15,510 bases of DNA, from NCBI GenBank assembly GCA_039180225.1, contig JBCDDQ010000103.1, forward strand, positions 1 through 15,510, in the 5' to 3' direction. Shown piece after piece: positions 5,599 to 11,979 of the stretch (position 1 is its first letter; every line of letters begins with the position of its first letter). A program made the translations under genes and the position numbers. Under the pieces are notes generated by a model that worked only from the letters and a program-made list of their open reading frames with translations, made no database searches and was not told where the DNA came from. Source of the stretch: JAAEUE01 sp039180225. Its GTDB lineage: Bacteria; Pseudomonadota; Alphaproteobacteria; Rhizobiales; CAJQND01.

Positions 5599-6033
5599 CT
5601 AAATGGGTATGCCAGGCACCCAGATGTAGCCGTCATCGTCCACAATATGGGTTTCGCGTTGGCCGTGAGGCTTGTCGAGAGAGCCAGCCAAGACCGTCCA
5701 TCCGCCCTCTCTGGCCGCGGCCTCGGCGGCATCCGGATCGCGGCCATAGAGACGGAGCTCGGCTCCCTGGCCGCGCACGTCGACACCGTCAATGACGCCG
5801 GCCATTTCATGGTCGCGGTAGGTATGATCGGCGTGCAGCATCCACTGTGTGCCGCCGGCGCGCATCACCGCAAAGTCCGGATCGGCGTAAACCGTCTCCG
5901 CTTCAAGCACTTTGGTTTGGAACGCCACCGCCTTGGACACGTTCTTCACCAACAGGTTCACCCCTAAGCCCTGCTTCAGGCTGCGGCCATACTCGTCTGC
6001 CGGGAGCCAGCTGTCGCCTTCACGCAGCTTCAT
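5599..6033 (-). CDS. VOC (glyoxalase/bleomycin-resistance fold) family protein
   Basis: This 144 aa protein has one VOC domain of two beta-alpha-beta-beta-beta modules: GLGVNLLVKNVSKAVAFQTKVL early, and KPHGQRETHIVDDDGYIWVPG at the C-terminus. VOC proteins bind metal at His/Gln/Glu sites and include glyoxalases, isomerases and dioxygenases. The usual first ligand (His in the opening strand) appears as Asn, and the usual final Glu after the DPDG turn is replaced in DDDGYIWVPG, so normal metal catalysis is doubtful. I chose ATG 6033, four bases after the sdhB stop; the frame also opens at a TTG (6054) inside sdhB. The tight spacing suggests it is the last gene of the sdh transcript. A specific substrate cannot be named. 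Confidence 0.75.
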   Translation of the reverse strand: MKLREGDSWLPADEYGRSLKQGLGVNLLVKNVSKAVAFQTKVLEAETVYADPDFAVMRAGGTQWMLHADHTYRDHEMAGVIDGVDVRGQGAELRLYGRDPDAAEAAAREGGWTVLAGSLDKPHGQRETHIVDDDGYIWVPGIPI

Positions 6034-6037
6034 GGGA

Positions 6038-6814
6038 CTAGACTCGGCGCTCAAGCATCATCTTCTTGACCTCGGCGATAGCCTTTGCCGGGTTGAGGCC
6101 CTTCGGGCACGCTTTGGCGCAGTTCATGATGGTGTGGCAGCGGTAGAGCCGGAAGGGGTCTTCCAGATTGTCCAGGCGCTCGCCGGTGGCCTCATCGCGG
6201 CTGTCGATCAGCCAGCGGTAGGCCTGGAGCAGGATAGCCGGGCCCAAATAGCGATCCCCGTTCCACCAATAGCTCGGGCAAGAGGTTGAGCAACAGGCGC
6301 ATAGTATGCACTCATAAAGCCCGTCCAGCTTCTCCCGGTCTTCATGGGACTGCAGCCACTCTTTGCGGGGTTCGGTGGTTTCCGTCTTCAGCCAGGGTTC
6401 GATGGAGCGGTGCTGGGTGTAGAACCTGGTCATATCCGGCACCAAATCCTTCACCACCGGCATGTGCGGCAGTGGATAGATTTTGATGGTGCCGTTGATC
6501 TCATCCATGCCCTTCAGGCACGCCAGCGTGTTGGTGCCATCAATGTTCATGGCGCAGGAGCCGCAAATGCCCTCCCGGCACGAGCGCCGGAACGTGAGCG
6601 TGGGGTCAATCTCGTTCTTGATCTTGATCAGCGCGTCCAGAACCATGGGACCGCAGTTTTCCGTGTCCACCGTGTAGGTGTCGAGCTGCGGATTGTCCGG
6701 CGTGTCCGGGTTGTAGCGGTAAATCTGAAACTGCCGTGTGGTCTCGCCGTCTTGGGCGGGCCAGCTCTTGCCATTTTGAACCTGGCTGTTTTTTGGGAGC
6801 GTTAGTTGAACCAT
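6038..6814 (-). CDS. sdhB: Succinate dehydrogenase iron-sulfur subunit
   Basis: This 258 aa subunit of respiratory complex II carries electrons from the flavin to ubiquinone on the cytoplasmic face of the membrane. The [2Fe-2S] ligands are Cys79, Cys84 and Cys87 (SCREGICGSC) plus Cys99 (LACLKG). The second half has the ferredoxin-like CILCACCSTSCP block (169-180) and CHTIMNCAKACPKGLNP (226-242) for the [4Fe-4S] and [3Fe-4S] clusters. ATG 6814 gives the usual alphaproteobacterial N-terminus (MVQLTLPKNS); an upstream in-frame ATG at 6874 would overlap the preceding small gene and is less likely. It is separated from sdhA by one small secreted-protein gene, an unusual insertion in the core operon. 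Confidence 0.97.
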   Translation of the reverse strand: MVQLTLPKNSQVQNGKSWPAQDGETTRQFQIYRYNPDTPDNPQLDTYTVDTENCGPMVLDALIKIKNEIDPTLTFRRSCREGICGSCAMNIDGTNTLACLKGMDEINGTIKIYPLPHMPVVKDLVPDMTRFYTQHRSIEPWLKTETTEPRKEWLQSHEDREKLDGLYECILCACCSTSCPSYWWNGDRYLGPAILLQAYRWLIDSRDEATGERLDNLEDPFRLYRCHTIMNCAKACPKGLNPAKAIAEVKKMMLERRV

Positions 6815-6836
6815 CTCGCAGCGTCTTTCAAAAGGT

Positions 6837-7169
6837 CTATTTGTTTCTGCATTTTGTGGGCGCGCCGGTGACAAACGCCACGGTGTTCGACATTTGCTGG
6901 CCGGTCATCTCGCCATGCAATTTGGCAATGCCCGCCTGGTCTTGCTTGACCATCAACACCGCCATATCCAACTCTTTGCCCGACAGGTCAGATTTTGCCA
7001 TGGCGACGATGCAATCACACTCGCTCTTGCTCATCTGCAGGGCGGGGCCGCATTTGGAGTGCAGATAATTGTACTGCTCTTCAGCGGTTTGCGCCGCGGC
7101 GGTGGCCATGGTGGCGCCGAGGCTAGCGGCGGCGATAACGATTAAGTTCATTGGGTTAAGGTGCTTCAT
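6837..7169 (-). CDS. Small secreted Cys-containing protein of unknown function, inside the sdh operon
   Basis: I do not recognise this 110 aa protein. It starts with a signal peptide: MKHLNPMNLIVIAAASLGA..., hydrophobic at 8-26, with a likely cut after ATAAA near residue 26. The mature part is about 84 aa, helical-looking and charged, with four cysteines (40, 51, 53 and 107). The Cys-x-Cys at 51-53 and the outer cysteines could form disulfides or bind metal in the periplasm. ATG 7169 was chosen because the signal peptide begins there; the frame extends upstream into sdhA. It begins 7 nt after the sdhA stop and ends 22 nt before the sdhB start, so it must be co-transcribed with both. The position suggests a role linked to complex II assembly or respiration, but this is inference. 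Confidence 0.75.
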   Translation of the reverse strand: MKHLNPMNLIVIAAASLGATMATAAAQTAEEQYNYLHSKCGPALQMSKSECDCIVAMAKSDLSGKELDMAVLMVKQDQAGIAKLHGEMTGQQMSNTVAFVTGAPTKCRNK

Positions 7170-7176
7170 AGCGGGC

Positions 7177-9024
7177 CTAGTACACCCTCGCTTTGGGTTT
7201 GATGTAGCTGATGTCATTCGTCAGGGTGAAATCATGCACCGGCCGATAGCCGATATTGATCTTGCGCGCGTCCAGATCCGCCCAAGCCAAAGTGTGCTTC
7301 ATCCACTCTTTGTCGTCCCGGTCGGGGAAGTCCTCGCGGGCATGGGCACCGCGGCTTTCCTGGCGGTTTTGCGCTGAGTCCATGGTGACCACAGCTTGTG
7401 AGATGAGGTTGTCATACTCAAGGGTTTCGATCAGATCGCTGTTCCAGATCAACGAACGGTCGGTGACGGCAATATCCTCCGTCCCGCCCCAAACATCGTG
7501 GATCAGCTCGTGCCCTTCATCCAGGATCTCTCCGGTGCGGAAGACGGCGCAGTTTGTCTGCATGGTGCGCTGCATCTTCAGCCGGAGCTGTGCGGTGGGC
7601 GTGCCGCCGGCGCTGTTGCGGAAATGATCCAGCCGCTCAAGAGCGGCATCGCCCGCACCACTGGTCCAGTCTGCATGGGACTGATTGGGTTCAACCACCT
7701 CAGCGCAGCGCAATCCCGACGCCCGGCCAAACACCACAAGGTCGATCAGGGAGTTGGAGCCCAGCCGGTTGGCGCCGTGGACGGAGACACAGGCGGCCTC
7801 GCCAATGGCCATCAGGCCGCGCACGGTCTTGTGCGGGTCTTTCTGATCCCCGGCGATGACCTCGCCATGATAGTTGGTGGGAATGCCGCCCATATTGTAG
7901 TGCACAGTGGGCAGGACCGGAATCGGAGCCTTGGTGACATCCACACCGGCAAAGACCCTTGCGGACTCTGAGATGCCCGGCAGGCGTTCTGCAAGAAGTT
8001 CCGGATCCAAATGGTCCAAATGCAGGTAGATGTGGTCTTTTTCCTTGCCAACCCCGCGGCCTTCGCGGATCTCGACGGTCATGGACCGGGAGACCACGTC
8101 GCGGGAGGCCAGGTCTTTTGCCGACGGCGCATACCGCTCCATGAAGCGTTCGCCCTCTGAGTTGGTGAGATAGCCGCCTTCGCCGCGTGAGCCCTCGGTG
8201 ATGAGGCAGCCGGCGCCATAGATGCCGGTGGGGTGGAACTGCACAAACTCCATATCCTGCAAAGGCAGGCCGGCGCGCAGCACCATGGCGTTGCCATCGC
8301 CCGTGCAGGTGTGGGCCGAGGTGCAGGAGAAGTAGGCCCGGCCATAGCCGCCAGTGGCGAGAATGGTCTGGTGCGCCTTGAAGCGATGAATGGCGCCATC
8401 TTCCAGGTTGAGGGCCATCACACCGCGGCATGCCCCCTCTTCCATGATGAGATCAAGAGCGAAATACTCAATGTAGAACTCCGCCGAATGGCGCAGGGAC
8501 TGGCCATAGAGTGTGTGCAGCATGGCGTGGCCGGTCCGGTCTGCGGCGGCGCAGGTGCGCTGAGCGGGCGGGCCTTCGCCATAGTCGGTGGTCATGCCGC
8601 CGAACGGGCGCTGATAGATCTTGCCGTCTTCTGTGCGTGAGAAGGGCACGCCGAAATGTTCCAGCTCGTAGACCGCTTCCGGCGCGTTGCGGCAGAGATA
8701 TTCGATGGAATCCTGGTCGCCCAACCAGTCGGACCCCTTCACGGTGTCGAACATGTGCCAGCGCCAGTCGTCGGGGCCCATATTGCCCAGCGATGCAGCC
8801 ACGCCGCCTTGGGCGGCCACCGTGTGGGAGCGGGTGGGGAATACCTTTGAGATGCAGGCGGTTCTGAGACCAGCCTGGGCAGCGCCCAAGGTGGCACGCA
8901 GGCCGGCACCGCCGGCGCCCACCACCACCACATCGTGTTCGTGATCAATAATGGGGTAGGCTTGGCCGTTCACGGAAAACGTACCGTTGCCACCTGCACC
9001 ATTTGCTTTTCCGTTTGTCGCCAT
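7177..9024 (-). CDS. sdhA: Succinate dehydrogenase flavoprotein subunit
   Basis: This 615 aa catalytic subunit of complex II oxidises succinate to fumarate. The FAD-binding GAGGAG lies at 36-41. The covalent flavin-attachment His67 is in RSHTVAAQGG. Active-site regions are HPTGIYGAG (264-272), GSRGEGGYL (278-286) and SRDVVSR (Arg308). ATG 9024 is preceded by TGAGGA on the minus strand with good spacing and lies 7 nt after the sdhD stop; the frame's longer opening at 9063 lies inside sdhD. The N-terminal 30 residues (Gly/Asn-rich) are a little longer than typical. It ends with KARVY just before the small secreted-protein gene. Confidence 0.97.
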   Translation of the reverse strand: MATNGKANGAGGNGTFSVNGQAYPIIDHEHDVVVVGAGGAGLRATLGAAQAGLRTACISKVFPTRSHTVAAQGGVAASLGNMGPDDWRWHMFDTVKGSDWLGDQDSIEYLCRNAPEAVYELEHFGVPFSRTEDGKIYQRPFGGMTTDYGEGPPAQRTCAAADRTGHAMLHTLYGQSLRHSAEFYIEYFALDLIMEEGACRGVMALNLEDGAIHRFKAHQTILATGGYGRAYFSCTSAHTCTGDGNAMVLRAGLPLQDMEFVQFHPTGIYGAGCLITEGSRGEGGYLTNSEGERFMERYAPSAKDLASRDVVSRSMTVEIREGRGVGKEKDHIYLHLDHLDPELLAERLPGISESARVFAGVDVTKAPIPVLPTVHYNMGGIPTNYHGEVIAGDQKDPHKTVRGLMAIGEAACVSVHGANRLGSNSLIDLVVFGRASGLRCAEVVEPNQSHADWTSGAGDAALERLDHFRNSAGGTPTAQLRLKMQRTMQTNCAVFRTGEILDEGHELIHDVWGGTEDIAVTDRSLIWNSDLIETLEYDNLISQAVVTMDSAQNRQESRGAHAREDFPDRDDKEWMKHTLAWADLDARKINIGYRPVHDFTLTNDISYIKPKARVY

Positions 9025-9031
9025 GGTTTCC

Positions 9032-9412
9032 TCAGGACGCAAATCCAAGTTTAAGCACTGCAAAAATGCCGGCCACAGCTATGGCGGCCGTAAAGAACGT
9101 ATTGGCCAACAGACAGGCGATCTTGCGCCCCTCCGAATGGACGTAATCTTCAATGATCACCTGCATGCCAAGGCGCATGTGCCAGGTGAGTGAGCCGATC
9201 ATAAGAACGAGCGCGATCACCACCAGGGGCGAGCCTAAGAGGGCGGCCACTTCGGCGTGGGGTTTGCCGATGGAGCTGATGACCACATAGGTGAAGATCA
9301 GCACCAGCGGGATGTTGGCCACGGCGGTTACGCGCTGGTGCCACCAGTGATCGGTGCCGTCTTTGGCGGAGCCGAGGCCGCGGACTTTGGACAGGGGGGT
9401 GCGCAATGACAT
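9032..9412 (-). CDS. sdhD: Succinate dehydrogenase hydrophobic membrane anchor subunit
   Basis: This 126 aa protein has three predicted membrane helices (about 31-48, 58-79 and 98-121). The motif LTWHMRLGMQVIIEDYVH (75-92) carries the His78 region expected for heme b contact and the Asp-Tyr pair expected near the quinone pocket. The N-terminal segment (MSLRTPLSKVRGLGSAKDGTDHWWHQRV) is characteristic of alphaproteobacterial SdhD. ATG 9412 lies 2 nt after the sdhC stop and has a GGAG upstream within the sdhC end. It forms the membrane part of complex II with SdhC. Confidence 0.93.
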   Translation of the reverse strand: MSLRTPLSKVRGLGSAKDGTDHWWHQRVTAVANIPLVLIFTYVVISSIGKPHAEVAALLGSPLVVIALVLMIGSLTWHMRLGMQVIIEDYVHSEGRKIACLLANTFFTAAIAVAGIFAVLKLGFAS

Positions 9413-9414
9413 GG

Positions 9415-9813
9415 CTAGCTCACTCCGTACGCGATGACCCAAACAAGGATCGTGAGAACAACAGAGCCGGCCAAGGTGAGCCGCGCGTTCAGTTCAACGG
9501 TGTTCAGCTCAAAACCCCGTCCCATGTCCCAGAACAGGTGCTTGATACCGCCGAGCATGTGATGGATGGCCGCCCAGGTGTATCCCAGTAGCACCAAAAG
9601 ACCAATCCAGGAGGAAAGCACGGCGTTCGCCAACTCAAAGTGAGACGGCCCAGACGCGGCCGCTATGAGCCACCAGATGATCAAAACCGTGCCGAAATAG
9701 AGCGCCGCACCGGTGATGCGGTGGACGATCGACATCATCATGGTCAGCATAGGGCTGTAGACCTGAAGATGCGGCGACAGTGGGCGCTCGCGCGGTATAT
9801 CTGAGTTCGTCAT
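9415..9813 (-). CDS. sdhC: Succinate dehydrogenase cytochrome b556 subunit
   Basis: This 132 aa membrane subunit of complex II has the family signatures RPLSPHLQVY (10-19), SIVHRITGAAL (28-38) and HHMLGGIKHLFWD (84-96), with His84 or His85 as heme ligand. Three hydrophobic helices are visible, at about 29-52, 65-88 and 110-131. I prefer ATG 9813 over the in-frame ATG at 9837: a promoter lies so close upstream that its transcript would begin almost at 9837, while 9813 leaves a leader of about 26 nt with GACGGA before it. It is the first sdh gene and follows the mch gene after a 60-84 nt gap. Confidence 0.92.
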   Translation of the reverse strand: MTNSDIPRERPLSPHLQVYSPMLTMMMSIVHRITGAALYFGTVLIIWWLIAAASGPSHFELANAVLSSWIGLLVLLGYTWAAIHHMLGGIKHLFWDMGRGFELNTVELNARLTLAGSVVLTILVWVIAYGVS

Positions 9814-9845
9814 ATTCCGTCTCTTATCGGAAGCCATGCTGCCCG

Positions 9846-9874
9846 ATCATAGGCAAATGTCGCATAGCACTCAA
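9846..9874 (-). promoter_or_regulatory. Candidate sigma-70 promoter of the sdhCDA-x-B operon
   Basis: On the minus strand TTGAGT (9869-9874) and TATGAT (9846-9851) are separated by exactly 17 nt (4/6 and 5/6 consensus matches) in the short gap between mch and sdhC. It would let sdh be transcribed independently of the upstream mcl2-mch pair. Confidence 0.55.
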
Positions 9875-9897
9875 ATCCTGTATTGGCTCGCCTACTC

Positions 9898-10947
9898 TCA
9901 TTTGGGGATGGCCGCCCAATAATCCAATTCTAAGATAACTCCGTCATCAAACCCTTTATCGCTGGGGCCTGGAAACGCTGCGCAAGGCTGGTCCACTGCG
10001 GCATAGGTGAGGACGCGCAATGCGCCAATGTCGTCGCGCCCGGGGATCTCTGCGGTTTCCTCGATTTTGGACCAGGAAAAGACCGTGCCGCCGGCAAACA
10101 ACGGGGCCACGTGGCGCCCCCCGTTGATGGCCAGAAGGTGGAAGGCATTGGCCAAGCCGTTGAAGCTCAGCGCCCTTGCCAGGGAAATCACATGGCCACC
10201 ATAGATCAATCTGCGCCCGAAGCGGCCCTGGCCCTCGGTGAATTGATTGAAATGCACCTTGGCCGTGTTCTGATACAGCCTGGTGGCAATCATGTGTTCA
10301 GCTTCCTCAACGGTCATCCCGTCTACATGGTCAATGCGCTCGCCCGGTTCATAATCTGAGAAACGATGGGGCGCTCCGGACAGATCATAATCCCAGGCGC
10401 TCCCCAGAATGACCGGGCAAGCTTGTCCGAGGCCATTCGTGTCGACGCGATCAGTGAACTCAGGGATCACCGGGTTGGGCGCAGGCGAGGCCACATCCCG
10501 CTTGCGAACCATCACCCAACGCACGTATTCCAGCACAATATCGCCGTTTTGATTGCGTCCGGTGGAGCGCACGTAGACCACGCCCGTTTTGCCGTTGGAG
10601 TTTTCTTTGACCCCGATGACATCTGAGGTGGTGGACAAAGTGTCGCCCACATAGACCGGCTCTAGGAAGCGGCACTCCGCGTAGCCCAGATTGGCGACGG
10701 CGTTCAGCGAGATGTCCGGAACGGTTTTGCCGAAGACGATGTGGAACACAAGCATGTCGTCGACCGGGGCCCGGGCGTAGCCTATGGCCTTGGCGAAAGC
10801 CTCAGAGCTCTGCACCGCAAAGCGCGAGCCGTAAAGGGCGGTGTAGAGCGCCACATCGCCGGACGTCACGGTGCGCGGCGTGGCGTGGACAATGGTGTCG
10901 CCGACGGCAAAATCCTCAAAATAGCGGCCGGGATTGGTTTTGCTCAT
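9898..10947 (-). CDS. mch: Mesaconyl-CoA hydratase (double MaoC-like)
   Basis: This 349 aa protein has two tandem hotdog/MaoC-like halves (about 8-150 and 175-345). The opening GRYFEDFAVGDTIVHATPRTVTSGDVALYTALYGSRF block is, from memory, typical of mesaconyl-CoA hydratase of the ethylmalonyl-CoA pathway, which converts mesaconyl-CoA to beta-methylmalyl-CoA; the known enzyme is about the same length. The second half has FGRRLIYGGHVISLARALSFNGLANAF, like the hydratase helix of this family. Its start overlaps the stop of the upstream mcl2-like gene in ATGA (10944-10947), so translation is coupled. Sdh genes follow on the same strand, linking C4/C5 CoA-ester flux to succinate oxidation. Confidence 0.9.
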   Translation of the reverse strand: MSKTNPGRYFEDFAVGDTIVHATPRTVTSGDVALYTALYGSRFAVQSSEAFAKAIGYARAPVDDMLVFHIVFGKTVPDISLNAVANLGYAECRFLEPVYVGDTLSTTSDVIGVKENSNGKTGVVYVRSTGRNQNGDIVLEYVRWVMVRKRDVASPAPNPVIPEFTDRVDTNGLGQACPVILGSAWDYDLSGAPHRFSDYEPGERIDHVDGMTVEEAEHMIATRLYQNTAKVHFNQFTEGQGRFGRRLIYGGHVISLARALSFNGLANAFHLLAINGGRHVAPLFAGGTVFSWSKIEETAEIPGRDDIGALRVLTYAAVDQPCAAFPGPSDKGFDDGVILELDYWAAIPK

Positions 10948-11840
10948 GCGGCGGCCTGCTCGTTGCTCTGTATGGCCTCTGCGATGGCCACTGTGCGCTC
11001 GGCGATCTTTGCATGCAGCAACTCAACCATCTGGCCCTCAACGGTGATCACGCCTTTGCCGGCGTTTTCGGGCTCCTTGAAGGCTGCAAGGATCTTGCGG
11101 GACCAGCTGATTTCCTCGTCCGAGGGCGTGAAAATCTCGTTGCAGGTGGCCAGCTGGGCCGGATGAATGAGGGTTTTGCCATCAAAGCCCAAGGCACGGC
11201 CCTGCTCACACTCTGCCTTGAGGCCTTCCTGGTCGCTGAAAGTGTTGTAGACCCCGTCGATGATGTCGAGACCATAGGCGCGAGCGGCCAGAACCGCCAT
11301 GGAAAGCCAGGCAAGGACCGGGAACCGGTCCGGCACGAAGAGCGTGCGGGTTTCTTTCAAAAGGTCATTGGTGCCCATGATCAAGCACGTAAGATTTGTG
11401 CCTGGATCAGCGGCCAGGGCGGCGATTTCCTTGGCGTTCAAGATGCCATCCGGGGTCTCCAGCATGGCCCAGATTTGCATGGTTTCGGGGGCGTTTGCCG
11501 CCTTGAGCGCCGTGGTCACAGATTTGAGCGCCGCGGCGGATCCCACCTTGGGGATCAAGATGCCGTCAGCGCCTGACAGGGCGGCTGCGGCCAGATCGTC
11601 CCGGCCCCAGTCGGACTCCAATCCGTTGATGCGGATGATCACTTCCCGGCGGCCATAGCCGCCGGCCTTTACCGCATCGCACACCAGGTTGCGGGCGGCT
11701 GCCTTTGAGTCCGGAGCAACAGAGTCTTCAAGATCAAGAATAAGGCTGTCGGCGGCCAAACTCTTGGCCTTCTCAAGGGCACGCTGGTTGATGCCCGGCA
11801 TATAGAGCACGCTGCGGCGGGCGCGAATGGAACCGGTCAT
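10944..11840 (-). CDS. mcl2: HpcH/HpaI (CitE-like) CoA-ester lyase or (3S)-malyl-CoA thioesterase, Mcl2-like
   Basis: This 298 aa TIM-barrel protein of the CitE family shows RSVLYMPGINQRALEKA (9-25), LILDLEDSVAPD (33-44), IIRINGLES (68-76), MLETPDGILN (126-135, Glu128), MGTNDL (155-160) and GFDGKTLIHPAQ (218-229). The segment DGVYNTFSDQEGL...CEQGRALGFDGKTLIHPAQ agrees closely, as I remember it, with Rhodobacter Mcl2, which hydrolyses (3S)-malyl-CoA to malate. It is less like Mcl1, the longer bifunctional malyl-/beta-methylmalyl-CoA lyase. Other relatives are citramalyl-CoA lyases. It overlaps the mch start by 4 nt. No clear Shine-Dalgarno precedes ATG 11840. Which reaction it performs here, cleavage or hydrolysis, is uncertain. 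Confidence 0.82.
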   Translation of the reverse strand: MTGSIRARRSVLYMPGINQRALEKAKSLAADSLILDLEDSVAPDSKAAARNLVCDAVKAGGYGRREVIIRINGLESDWGRDDLAAAALSGADGILIPKVGSAAALKSVTTALKAANAPETMQIWAMLETPDGILNAKEIAALAADPGTNLTCLIMGTNDLLKETRTLFVPDRFPVLAWLSMAVLAARAYGLDIIDGVYNTFSDQEGLKAECEQGRALGFDGKTLIHPAQLATCNEIFTPSDEEISWSRKILAAFKEPENAGKGVITVEGQMVELLHAKIAERTVAIAEAIQSNEQAAA

Positions 11841-11874
11841 AGGGGGGTCCGTCTTAAAGTCTCTATTTCGCCGC

Positions 11875-11890
11875 GCACCTTATATGGTGC
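11875..11890. promoter_or_regulatory. Palindrome over a likely -10 box upstream of the mcl2-mch pair
   Basis: GCACC (11875-11879) and GGTGC (11886-11890) flank TTATAT, and a TATAAG box is read on the minus strand at 11879-11884. It lies about 35-50 nt upstream of ATG 11840 in the divergent gap and resembles a repressor site over a promoter. The -35 region is weak, and the regulator is unknown. Confidence 0.3.
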
Positions 11891-11966
11891 ACCGCAGCAA
11901 GCCAAGCAGACTTTGGGCGGATGTGGGCAGATGCCGATTGCCGGTTTCCCATGGGCGCGAACCTCT

Positions 11967-11972
11967 TATAAT
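11967..11972 (+). promoter_or_regulatory. Perfect TATAAT -10 box before the pyridoxal-kinase fusion gene
   Basis: TATAAT ends 7 nt before the ATG at 11980, which places the likely transcription start at or next to the start codon. The -35 region (about 11944-11950, GTTTCC/TTTCCC) is poor, so it may need an activator. No Shine-Dalgarno is present, consistent with a leaderless transcript. Confidence 0.4.
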
Positions 11973-11979
11973 CGGGCCG

